From NCBI GenBank assembly GCA_024516035.1, contig CM044958.1, positions 2,659,566 through 2,723,565 on the forward strand: 64,000 bases of DNA. Reading direction: 5' to 3'. Both the position numbers and the translations under genes were made by a program. The notes below the pieces were generated by a model. It did no database searches, was not told where the DNA came from, and saw nothing but the letters and a program-made list of their open reading frames with translations. Positions 32,813 through 42,300 of the stretch are shown here, in pieces. Origin of the DNA: Bactericera cockerelli. Its lineage: Eukaryota > Arthropoda > Insecta > Hemiptera > Triozidae. Within the stretch, counting starts at the first letter, position 1, and each line of letters opens with the position of its first letter.

Positions 32813-35800
32813 CACTTTCGTGATGAATACACTACCAGTTATCGACACAATACTTCTTTGTGATTGGTTCACATTATCTCCAAAACAGTTTAACCAATTT
32901 TCTTGAAATTTAGCCTACAAAAAATTCTGTATCAACAAATCATAGACCTTATTTTTGTACTTTTCTGTCCAAAATTTTGGATTTTCTTAAATATAAGAGC
33001 TAAATCATATTTTACTGTAAAAAATAATTACAAATGCACTATGTAGAACACTCAGATGCAAAATTTAATCAAAATCGGGTGTACCGTTCACGAGATATAA
33101 GTGTCTAAATAAAAAGTTAGAGGTCAAGCGCATGGCCTCTACCAAGGACCGCTAGTGTGAAGTTGATGAATTTAAAATGGGACCATTTATAATACGTTCA
33201 AATATGTATACTAATTTTTGTCGAAATCTGTTAGGTGTTTCTGAGATTTGCTAGTTACAGTGAATGTATTTAACAGACTGACAGACAAAATCAAAAACAA
33301 AGTTGCTCAGTAGGTTATGAAACGTCCAGCAACATGAAACATTGGATTTTTTTTTTTTTTTCTTTATGAACATGATAATTTTGGGTTATATTTTATGTGA
33401 TGTAATTAAATTTTCGGACAGAATCATTGTTGGTGTTTTCGCTGGTTCACAATTTTTTCCATTTTTCTTTGATTGAATCTCATTTTCAGCCATTCCATTT
33501 TTCAATTTCTTCCATTGATCTGCTTTCTTTCATATTTTGCCCGAGCCGTCTTATTGTTTGCATTGAGAGTCATTTTCCATTATTCCAGTTCAATTCAAAC
33601 TTTCAATTTTATGCTCTATTTTCATTGATAAAATAATAAATTTAAAATTTTTACCCAATTACTGAAATTTTCTATTTTTCCTTGACACCATAAATTTTGA
33701 TTAACTAAGAACAAGAACAAATTTCGCGTCTTCATAATCACTTTTTGGTACATTTAATGTACATTTTTGTGATCAATTGTTGGATTTGTAAAATTTCAGG
33801 GGGTGGTGGCGGTGGGTTTGTAATCTCCCTGGCGACCTTAAAAAAATGTTTTAAACACACTTTTAGTAATTATAAAATTCAAGAGAAAATTTAATTCACT
33901 TTTCAATAATAATGTAATGGTGGAAAAGTACTGGCCTCAAAAAAATATATTAAGATATTTTGCTGTATCTGGCTTCATATTTCGTGATACTTACACTTTA
34001 TGAACATTAGGCCATTTGTAATACTCTTATATTACGGGGAAATAGACTAAATATGATTTATAATTTATGGTTTGGATTTCAGATGATCAAGTATACAATA
34101 ACAACCTCACTAACTAACCTCAACTGCTGCGAAAGACTGAGAGCTCATTTCCATTAGTAGCGCGTAGCAGGCGTCTTTTCCTGCTTGCTCTAATGGCAAT
34201 ACATTTTATATGAATATGTTACCACTGGAACAAGCGGGGAAAAAAACGCCTGCTTACGAGCTGCTAATGGAAACGAGCTCTCAGTCAGTTCTTCGCAGCA
34301 GTTGAGGTTGTGTATTGTATACTGGATCATCTGAAATTAAAACCTAATTGACTGCCTGAGGAAATAGTTTTGAGCATTATCCATGCCAAAGATACAGGCC
34401 CATTATAAGAAACAGACAATGGTTTACCAAAGAATTCACTGAATTTTATTCACTGCCAAAGAATTACACAAAACCAAAAATAGCAGGGCTGTACTATAAC
34501 CACCAAAGAATACACTGAACCAAAGTTTATCAGATACACTTTTCAGATCACCACGTGCACTCTTGAAAAGTTAATGCCTTTTTCTTGCAGAAACTTCAAA
34601 ATTGGCTGGATGCTGCAGAGAAAAGCGTCATCTACTTTAGTCTTGGGAGTAACATGAAGAGCACTTCCATGGGGGAAGCAAGGAGGAGAGCATTCCTCAA
34701 TGCTTTCTCCAGGTTTCCTCAATATCGCGTCTTGTGGAAGTGGGAGGGAGAGGAGAGGATGGAGGGACAGAGTGATAATGTTCTCCTGAGGAAGTGGATG
34801 CCGCAGCAAGACGTTCTTGGTAAGATATTTGAAATCAAATTTATAAAAAACTAGCGGGCTGTCGCCCGCTTTGCGGGCCGAGGCATGGCCGTGAAAGCAA
34901 AAAATCCTTTTTCGCCAATGGCAGGTGTTGTAGTGGGAATTTCGAAAAATCCCGTCTTATTGCACATCTACACTATAAGACAAAGCTACCTACCAAATTT
35001 CAGCTTTCTAGGAGTTACGGTTTGGGCTGTAGAGCGATGATCAGTCAGTGAGTGGTCAGTCAGTGACTTTGACATTTATATATTAAGATGGTTGAAGAAC
35101 AATACTTCCAATATGCATGAAAAAAAAAAAGAATTTATTACACTCGGAAGTTATACATAAAAAAATACATGTGATTAGTTTCTTTAATTTTTATATAAAT
35201 TATTACCTGATTTCATATACTGGGAATTCAAGAAAGTTTTATATTTATTATTATTAGAGATTCGCTGATGCTAGCAGTTCCTCTACAATCTCCTCATCAA
35301 TATCTTGATTCGGTCTATTGTAATCTGTCATTATGCTTTCTAAAGTTCTCTTTAAAACCATATCTTATTATCTACCTATCTGACCTAACATGAATATTTT
35401 TTCAGCTCATCCCAAAGTCAAACTGTTCATCATGCAAGGAGGTCTACAAAGTTTGCAAGAAGCTTTCCACTATGGAGTGAAGCTGATTTGTATTCCCATG
35501 TTTGGAGATCAGGACCTAAACTGTCAGAGAGTTGGCAAAATCAAAACGGGAGTTGTTCTAGAGTTCAATGACCTCAATGAGGAAATTATTCACAACGCTC
35601 TCAAAACAGTTCTGGAAGATCCTATGTAAGTAGAAATAAAAACAAAATTAGCTCGTTTAATGGAGGTATTTTTAACCCCTTGAACGCCCAAAATTTTTCT
35701 CGATTCGCGACCGAACAGATCGCGTCTGTAGAGTATGTTCTCCGTGAAGCGGCAGACGACTACTCGATCGACTGGGACGAAATTACTTGATTTGGATGAC

Positions 35801-36647
35801 AGGATTGAACATTTTTCAATTATTTTGATTGTAAAATTGAAACTTGAGAAATGAAAAATCTGGACTATAAACAGGGAGTAGGCTAGCAGTCTGGCTAGGG
35901 GACTTTAAACAGAGAGTAGACCAGCAGTCTTGCTGGGGGACTATAAAAAGGGAGTAGACCAGAAGTCTGGCTGAGGGACTTTAAACAGAGAGTAGACCAG
36001 CAGTCTGGCTGGGGGACTATAAACAGGGAGTAGACCAGAATTGGTTTGGTTCTGGGGGTCCTTGTCAATTATTAGCCCCCTTCTAAAGACAGTGGTAGAA
36101 GTGCTGAGTCATTGAGGAATGACTACTATAGTTCACCATGACGCCACCCTATGATGATGATGATATTGATGATGATGAGAAATATATTGACAAATAAAAT
36201 ATATCTTCCGCTCGTTTTGAGCTACTCATACAATACCTAAATCTCCATCAAACCCTATGTTTCAGGGAGTTCTTTAAACTTTAAAGATTATTAAGTTGTA
36301 ATAAAGTTGTTTACGCCTGTTTTTGAATAACTCCTTTTCGTTTCAGCTACGAGCAGAACATGCAATACTACTCTCTGCTGTCGAAAGACACGCCCATGTC
36401 TCCTAAACAGAAGTCAGTGTGGTGGATTGAGTATGTGTTACGTCACAAGGGTGTGCAACACCTGCATAGCGGGGCGGCGGATCTCTCCTATGTACAATAC
36501 TACCTGCTGGATGTGATTGCCTTTGTGTTGGCTCTCCTGACAGCTCTTGTGACGTCACTGTATCTATTATTCAGAAAAATACTACAAGCTGTTTATGAAA
36601 GGTCCAATACAAAAACGAAAACTTTGAATAAGAAAAAAGTTAAATAA
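27140..36647 (+). CDS. UDP-glycosyltransferase paralog C, complete 7-exon model, 533 aa
   Basis: Same enzyme class as paralog B. Exons: 27140-27175, 27489-27635, 31266-31456, 32204-32681, 34591-34819, 35406-35625, 36347-36647; total 1602 nt, all GT-AG, phases identical to B. The signal peptide is MSSNIFYLFIIL joined to ISLAS. The expected catalytic base is His35 in SYSHQQPF. The W-x-P-Q box is intact (WMPQQDVL), but the donor signature reads FIMQGG rather than FITHGG, so the His that normally contacts the UDP phosphate is Gln371; FGDQ is kept. C-terminal membrane helix and an end KKVK (KKxx retrieval signal). No frame break, so it is probably expressed; activity depends on whether Gln is tolerated. 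The second intron holds a complete inverted-repeat mariner-type element. Confidence 0.9.
28411..28490 (+). other. tRNA-like sequence inside the mariner-type element
   Basis: GTGTTAGCTAGATGTGGTAG and GAGGTTCAATTCTCG have A-box- and B-box-like spacing. No good cloverleaf could be drawn by eye; probably a tRNA-derived remnant. Confidence 0.35.
28975..29098. repeat. (CT)n microsatellite
   Basis: About 120 bp of almost pure CT with CTAT interruptions at 29036-29050. Open frames across it encode Ser/Leu or Arg/Glu runs and are not genes. Confidence 0.95.
29115..29362 (-). pseudogene. C-terminal remnant of a mariner/Tc1-family transposase
   Basis: Reads AYGASNRNIWDHVKNIFYE, a stop, then ILLAFDDLTEKPGIFHNIRR and CIQEGGRHFQQS. 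The W...VK..FYE.P pattern followed by a helix and C-I-x-x-G-G-x-H-F is the usual end of Tc1/mariner transposases. The N-terminal DNA-binding part and the first catalytic Asp residues are not present. Confidence 0.72.
30232..30380 (-). repeat. tRNA-derived SINE (GACCTCAGTAGCTTGATCGA family)
   Basis: Reverse complement of the 42747 copy: TTATCATATTTGTGTTAA, ATCATAACTACTCAAACTC, GGGACTTGAACCACCAACC, GATCAAGCTTCTGAGGTC. A shared flank (AGTACCTTCATAATGATG ... GATGCCAAGCTAAAGGAC, 30386-30450) also recurs in the array at 42190, so the repeat unit may be larger than the SINE. Confidence 0.8.
30741..30893 (-). repeat. tRNA-head SINE with the 5S-SINE body, minus strand
   Basis: TTAACCTCACCCAGCATGGG, GGAGGGAACAGAATTTTCTG, CTGCTCCGACCGGGAATCGA and GTGCCACGGAGACTG are the reverse complement of the tRNA-headed SINE at 56889. 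Confidence 0.78.
30950..31201. repeat. MITE with CAGGCGCGGCCA ends
   Basis: Left end CAGGCGCGGCCAGTG and right end CAGTGGCCGCGCCTG are inverted repeats 252 bp apart. The ends look hAT-like but no 8-bp target duplication is evident. Ends 64 bp upstream of UGT-C exon 3. Confidence 0.65.
31588..31690 (+). repeat. tRNA-derived SINE (GGTAGCTCAGTGGTAAAGGC family), fragment
   Basis: CAGTGGTAAAGGCGACACTC, GTGAATCCATAGCTCGCG and CAGCCGGGACATGACAAG match the reverse complement of the copies at 38543 and 52478. Confidence 0.65.
32815..33345 (-). repeat. Interspersed repeat X, minus copy
   Basis: Reverse complement of 46519-47180: shared blocks include TTCACGAGATATAAG, GACCGCTAGT..GAA, TTTAAAATGGGACCAT and CAGACTGACAGACAAAA. 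About 530 bp, no ORF. In UGT-C intron 4. Class unknown. Confidence 0.72.
34077..34337. repeat. Snap-back palindromic MITE
   Basis: Left arm CAGATGATCAAGTATACAATA, AACCTCAACTGCTGCGAA and GAGCTCATTTCCATTAG is mirrored by the right arm CTAATGGAAACGAGCTC, TTCGCAGCAGTTGAGGTT and TATTGTATACTGGATCATCTG. Around 100-bp arms with a short loop. In UGT-C intron 4. Confidence 0.8.
34851..35090 (+). repeat. Interspersed repeat with CGGGCTGTCGCCCGC hairpin, copy 1
   Basis: Starts CTAGCGGGCTGTCGCCCGC, runs through CCAATGGCAGGTGTTGTAG and GTTTGGGCTGTAGAGCGATG to TTTATATATTAAGAT. Nearly identical to 44947-45172. Lies about 30 bp after UGT-C exon 5. Element class not known to me. Confidence 0.8.
35865..36035. 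repeat. ~39-bp tandem repeat
   Basis: Five units of GGACTATAAACAGGGAGTAG followed by ACCAGCAGTCTGGCTGG or close variants. Single diverged units occur at about 15450, 20255, 32096 and 44358. In UGT-C intron 6. Confidence 0.85.
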
Positions 36648-36660
36648 GAAAATTAATGAC

Positions 36661-36725
36661 ATACGTTTTCATGCCGACCCCAAGTAGGTTTGGGAAAAGG
36701 CAAAGTGAAAGAAGAAGAAGAATGA
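36661..36725 (+). repeat. Repeat end in the UGT-C 3' region
   Basis: CATGCCGACCCCAAGTAGG then TTTGGGAAAAGGCAAAGTG and AGAAGAAGAAG, a motif recurring in insect LINE ends; a minus-strand relative lies near 30568-30640. Begins 14 bp after the stop codon and so probably forms part of the mRNA 3' end. Confidence 0.5.
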
Positions 36726-36866
36726 CAAGTATTTTATGTATTATTTTAAATATTGGTTATGTGTTCATGTCGAATTTTATGTTCAACAGTACTAAAGCTT
36801 GGTGTACGATTATCCAAAACAGACTTGAATACATTTTCATGCATAATGTATTATGAAATATTAGCA

Positions 36867-37133
36867 GTCACTGTGGCAGAGTGAGTTAGCGCGCTAGGCA
36901 TTGCACACATGGTGACCTGGGTTCGATCCCCAGCGGTGTAGGATTTTTTCTGCTCTGTACTTGGATGTTCAGGGTCCACTCATACCTCGTGAGGAAGAAT
37001 GAGTAGCTGCTTTGATGTGAAGCAGCGACCAGTGGCAGAATCATAGGCAAAAAAATACAAGATATTGTAAATTAAAGTGGTAAAGTCCTATGATTCTGCG
37101 CTACCCACTAAAATTGTGGCATAATAACACAAA
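36867..37133 (+). repeat. tRNA-derived SINE, Ala-like head family (copy 2)
   Basis: Head CACTGTGGCAGAGTGAGTTA ... GGTTCGATCCCCAGCGG, body TCTGCTCTGTACTTGGATG, TGAAGCAGCGACCAGTGG, CTGCGCTACCCACTAAA. Nearly identical to 40315-40592. Confidence 0.88.
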
Positions 37134-37771
37134 GAAAAAGCCTTATTATTATTATGAAATATTGGTTATGTGTTCATGGTGAATTAGGTGTAGCAGTAGT
37201 AGAGCTTGGTGTAGGATTATCTAACACAGACTTGATCCAAGGGATGAACAGCTTAGTCTGAAACAAACGAGAGAAACAAACAAGACTGAAATAAATGCTT
37301 ATTATTATTTATTTTTCTTTATTTATTTAATATTCACAATATTTCATAAACAATATCTTACATAATTAATATTTTAACAACCCTTTCAGCATAATGCTGA
37401 TGTGGGTTGTTTTGAAGTATAATTTAGAAAAGTAAAGAACATAAATAAATACAAAAAAGAAATTAGGTTGAAAAAGGAAAGAAGAAGGGATAGAACATAA
37501 CAAAAGGTAAAAAAGGAAGAGGAAAGATTGAGAAGACTTTTAAAATGAAATAAGAATGATGGAAAAAAGGATCTCAAACTTTTAATAGGGTTTTTGAAAA
37601 AACAAGATGGATATTATGGTTGTTCTCTCAGTATGAGTGAAGAAGAAAAAAAATATATTTTTAAAACTAAGGTACAACTCGCGAGTATTATGTAGGCGGT
37701 TTTCTAAACTACTTGTCGAAGTAAGGAGACGATTATTTTGGGTTTAATGACTTTAGGTTGGTCAATAGTGG
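37134..37771. other. Stretch without recognisable feature
   Basis: AT- and purine-rich sequence, with TATTGGTTATGTGTTCATG and AGAGCTTGGTGTAGGATTATC repeated from 36750 in diverged form (a local duplication). No gene seen. Confidence 0.5.
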
Positions 37772-38071
37772 TTTTTTTTTTAAGATGAGTGTTTCACAGC
37801 CTTTTTTATTTCGTAGCCATGAAACAGGAGCTACTGTAGACGCTTGTGGTCTGCTTTGTAGCGTGCCCATCCCGTAGTATGCCTTCCCTCTGATGGGCGG
37901 GAAGGACACAATACTTCCCATTTAAGTGCTGGGTCAACACGAGCGCACCGGAAGGTATCCCTTACAAACAACTGTAACCAAATTTTGAATATAAATTTTT
38001 GTCGGCGCGGGGGTTCGAACCCGGGACCTTCCGCGTGGCAAGCGAGCGCTTAACCACTGAGCTATTCGTGG
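37772..38071 (-). repeat. Gly-tRNA-derived SINE, full length, minus strand
   Basis: Starts with the tail (T-run, ATGAGTGTTTCACAGCC), through GCCCATCCCGTAGTATGCC and GCGCACCGGAAGG, to the head GGTTCGAACCCGGGACCTTC ... TAACCACTGAGCTATTCGTG (reverse complement). Near-consensus copy. Confidence 0.9.
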
Positions 38072-38426
38072 TTGTTGTGTCAGTCCACCATTCCACGTTC
38101 AGCCAGTACCCTCCACATCATTGCCACAAGGAACCCTGCAACTCAGGGTTTTGCCACAGACTATAACCGTGAGAAATGTTGGATTTTAGAGCAGGTGAAA
38201 TGATGAGTGGTACCCATTTATTTTCTAGAGATTCCCCACGTAAGGTGCATTTATCTTCTATTTGAGGATTAATTTCATTATTATATTATGTAATAACCAT
38301 CAAGGACCATCCTGACCTAATAAGTCAGGCTAGCTGCAGCTTCCCAAATGTTGAATGGCTTATAAAGAAAAACCGCAAGTTCTCACGATGGTGATGGTTG
38401 ATAGCACGTAGAAATTTGACGTTCAG

Positions 38427-38830
38427 GACAATAAACCAACTTTTTCACTTAAGTTGACTGAAGAGCATAACTCTCCCCAGCTGTAGCCAAGCTGGTTACA
38501 ACAACACCAAGAATCCTCACCTCAATTAATAATAATATCGCTTTATTTATACTGCCCGATTAGGACTATTAAAGTCCCATTATTCCAGCAGTAGACCCAA
38601 GACGCATTATTATGTGGTAAAAATCCCAAATGGGAGGATAACTTGTCATGTCCCGGTTGGGTTTCGAACCCGCGATCTCTGGATTCACAGAGACTTTACC
38701 ACTGAGCTATCGGGACATAGAAATATGACGTTCAGGACAATAAACCAACTTTTTCACTTAACTTGACTGAAAACCTTAACTCCCCAGCTGTAGCCAAGCT
38801 GGTTACTACAACAATCCTGATCTCAATTGA
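38427..38830. repeat. Imperfect ~300-bp duplication around a SINE
   Basis: The unit GTTCAGGACAATAAACCAAC, TTTTTCACTTAAGTTGACTG, AGCTGTAGCCAAGCTGGTTA occurs at 38427-38530 and 38727-38830, flanking a minus-strand tRNA SINE (38543-38717). A third copy lies beside the same SINE family at 52680-52800, so the flank probably travels with it. Confidence 0.75.
38543..38717 (-). repeat. tRNA-derived SINE (GGTAGCTCAGTGGTAAAGGC family)
   Basis: Minus strand: ATGTCCCGATAGCTCAGTGG head, GGTTCGAAACCCAACCGGGAC, body AACTTGTCATGTCCC ... TATTCCAGCAGTAGACCC. The head keeps paired TCCCGG/CCGGGA ends. Confidence 0.82.
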
Positions 38831-38875
38831 GAAAATTTTTCAATTGAACTTTCTCAAGTGGTCAATGGTCGGTTA

Positions 38876-39085
38876 TGTGCACTGGTAGTCAAGTGGTTAA
38901 CGCGCTAGTCTGGTAACCCAGGTAGCGTAGGGATCCGTTAGTTCGAATCCCACCCAGTGCACGAATTTTCCTCATTTAATAATTTGAGTTTGTGACCACA
39001 TAATAATAAGACTCTGAGGGTTAGGAGGTAGAAAATGCTTTGAGCATTAACCTCGCCTGGTGGTTACCTTCCACTAAAGAGTATT
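38876..39085 (+). repeat. tRNA-derived SINE with intact tRNA-like head and long variable arm
   Basis: The head 38879-38961 keeps a perfect 7-bp acceptor pairing GCACTGG / CCAGTGC, A box TAGTCAAGTGGTTAACGCG, a long variable arm and B box GTTAGTTCGAATCCC. The tail has TGACCACATAATAATAAGAC and GAGCATTAACCTCGCCTGG, also seen at 24962 (minus), 40225, 46266 and 59880. Confidence 0.82.
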
Positions 39086-39096
39086 ATTAATAGTAT

Positions 39097-39151
39097 TATT
39101 ACTATTTTTACCTATAACAACTTTTAGGTAACTTGTTGAGACATTAAAAAA
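39097..39151 (-). repeat. Stray copy of the protease donor-array unit
   Basis: ACTATTTTTACCTATAACAAC and TTTTAGGTAACTTGTTGAGA match the units at 45611-46062 that span the donor of another protease exon 7 kb away. It lies just downstream of exon 39311-39456. Confidence 0.75.
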
Positions 39152-39279
39152 AAGACAGAAAATGCCATGAGCATTAACCTCGCCTGGTGGTTACCTCCAC
39201 CAAAGATTACTTTTTGTTTTGGCTTTCTTTAAAGTGGCAGAGTTCTCACATGTGAGCTCTTCCACTCAACCACTGTCGC

Positions 39280-39323
39280 TATTATTACCTTGGTGTAGAG
39301 GTATTATTACCTTGGTGTAGAGG
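39280..39323 (-). repeat. 22-bp tandem duplication across a protease splice donor
   Basis: The unit TATTATTACCTTGGTGTAGA plus GG occurs twice in a row. On the minus strand each copy carries exon end CACCAAG followed by GTAATAATA, so two candidate donors lie 22 nt apart. Confidence 0.88.
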
Positions 39324-42300
39324 GCGTAGCTCTTGGGCTGGCAGAACTCGGTGTTCAGCTGGCGAGGACTGATGCTGACAGTTCCCGCCAGGTACCACTG
39401 TCCATCGCGCTCTAGCATGAACCCAGCGCCACTGTCCCCATTGCAGACACCGGTGCCTGGAATAATCGACGGCGAAATTGAGAGAACCATCGAGGAAAGT
39501 TTATTATTTTCAAGGGTCGTCCTCGCCGACCTCAGTGGTTAAGAGCATTGGTTACTGACCCAGAGGTTGCGGGTTCGAATCCCGGCCGGAGCGGAAATTT
39601 CTGACCGAAATTTTCCGTTTCCGGAATGGCATGGATGTAAAGGTAAAGTGCCCTGAAGTAATGCAAAAGCGGTTCCGGGGCACACTTACCTTCTAAAAAA
39701 AAAAAAAGGTCGTCCTTGAGTGGCATAGTTTGTAATAAATTATTTTTTATTTAAGAAGAATATTTTGAGAGATGCACCAGGTAGTATGTCTAATTACTCA
39801 AGTATTCGTTTAAATTGACTAACCAAAATTCAACTTTAGTTATCATATTATTTGTGTTAATAATCACTTTCGTGATATCACAACTACTCAAACTCGCTTT
39901 ACTAAATTTACGCTGAAACCGGGACTTGAACCACCGACCTCCAGGTTACAAGTCCGCCGCCTTATCGATCAAGCTACTGAGGTCGGTTTTTTTTTTTTAA
40001 TAAAAAGGGTTCAACTTGAAAAAATAAAAAGGGAAAACACGTTAAAAAGTTCAACAAAAAAACAAAGTGGAAGTGAACTCTTAGTTGGATTTCACTTTCA
40101 TGGCTACGTAATAAAAAAGACTGTGAAACACTCATCTCTAAAATAATGAAAGAAAGAAAAACAAACAAACTTACCATCAATATTTTTTTGGGTTTTTCTG
40201 GTAAATTTTTACCGAAAAGTCTCAATTAGGTGAGGGTTAGGTGGTAGAAAATGCTTTGAGCATTAACCTCGCCTGGTGGATACCTTCCACTAAAGAGTGT
40301 TATTATTATTTAGAAGTAGTCACTGTGGCAGAGCGAGTTAGCGCGCTAGGCATTGCACACATGGTGACCTGGGTTCGATTCCCAGCGGGGGAGGATTTTT
40401 TCTGCTCTGTACTTGGATGTTCGGGGTCCACTCATACCTCGTGAGGAAAACTGAGTAGCTGCTTTAATGTGAAGCAGCGACTAGTGGCAGAATCTTAGGC
40501 AAAAAAATATTACAAGATATTGTAAATTAAGGTGGTGAAGTCCTATGATTCTGCGCTACCCACTAAAGTTGTGACATAATAACTTAAAGAAAAAGCATTA
40601 TTATTATATTATATTATTATACTCACCGTTCGTGTATCCTGCGCAGAAGAGTGCTATTATTATTTAGATTGCACTCACCGTTTGTGTATCCTGCGCAGAA
40701 GAGTGCTATTATTATTTAGATTGCACTCACCGTTCGTGTATCCTGCGCAGAAGGACTCACCGTTCGTGTATCCTGCGCAGAAGGACTCACCGTTCGTGTA
40801 TCCTGCGCAGAAGGACTCACCGTTCGTGTATCCTGCGCAGAAGTACTCACCGTTCGTGTATCCTGCGCAGAAGGACTCACCGTTCGTGTATCCTGCGCAG
40901 AAGGACTCACCGTTCGTGTATCCTGCGCAGAAGGACTCACCGTTCGTGTATCCTGCGCAGAAGGACTCACCGTTCGTGTATCCTGCGCAGAAGTACTCAC
41001 CGTTCGTGTATCCTGCGCAGAAGTACTCACCGTTCGTGTATCCTGCGCAGAAGGACTCACCGTTCGTGTATCCTGCGCAGAAGTACTCACCGTTCGTGTA
41101 TCCTGCGCAGAAGGACTCACCGTTCGTGTATCCTGCGCAGAAGTACTCACCGTTCGTGTATCCTGCGCAGAAGGACTCACCGTTCTTGTATCCTGCGCAG
41201 AAGGACTCACCGTTCTTGTATCCTGGGCAGAAGGACTCACCGTTCTTGTATCCTGCGCAGAAGGACTCACCGTTCGTGTATCCTGCGCAGAAGGACTCAC
41301 CGTTCTTGTATCCTGGCAGAAGGACTCACCGTTCTTGTATCCTGCGCAGAAGGACTCACCGTTCGTGTATCCTGCGCAGAAGGACTCACCGTTCTTGTAT
41401 CCTGGGCAGAAGGACTCACCGTTCTTGTATCCTGCGCAGAAGGACTCACCGTTCGTGTATCCTGCGCAGAAGGAGGTGTAGCTGAAGAACTTCTTGAACC
41501 CCACGGGAACCTCCCGGGAGCAGTTCTCCACTGACACCAGAGGCAGGTCCACGTAGCTTAGGCTGAGCACCTCCTTGAAGTTCTGGTCCACTCCCCAGCC
41601 AGCCACCTGGGGATTATTCCATCACGAGGATTACTTTTCTAAGACAAAACCCCTGGTCCACTCCCCAGCCAGCCACCTGGGGATTATTCCATCACGAGGA
41701 TTACTTTTCTAAGACAAAACCCCTGGTCCACTCCCCAGCCAGCCACCTGGGGATTATTCCAACACAAGGATCACTTTTCTAAGACAAAACCCCTGGTCCA
41801 CTCCCCAGCCAGCCACCTGGGGATTATTCCAACACAAGGATCACTTTTCTAAGACAAAACCCCTGGTCCACTCCCCAGCCAGCGACCTGGGAATTATGCC
41901 ATCACAAGGATGTTCTGATATTCATGTACATCTAGTACAACTTCTCACTTTTCTGTTTATACTGATACTGATACTTTTCTAAGACAAAATCGATCTCGGT
42001 AGCTTTTTTTTTAAAGCTTTATTAGGAGGACAAACAGGCAACAGTATAAAATTAAGAAAAGAAAGGAAAAAAAAAACAAACAAATGACAAAATAAATAAG
42101 TAAAAAAAAAATAACAATAATTTCCTACCTAAAGAGCGGGGTTATTGCCTGTGGCAATCTCTTCCACCAAACGCCTTATCGATCAACCTATAGCTTAATC
42201 GATAAGGCGGCGGCCTGATTTTAGCTATTGTCCTTTAGCTTGGCATCTATCAATAAAACAATCATCATTATGAAAGTACTAAGAACAAGCTACCGATCTC

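Noticed and set aside
40725..41479. CRISPR-like array of 30-bp repeats
   Set aside because: Units are contiguous with no unique spacers, and the sequence is eukaryotic exon-intron DNA.
40682..41485. 267-residue plus-strand ORF of PFVYPAQKDS repeats
   Set aside because: It is the shadow of the 30-bp splice-donor array of the minus-strand protease. Both strands stay open because the unit is a multiple of three without stops; no start context or family supports a protein.
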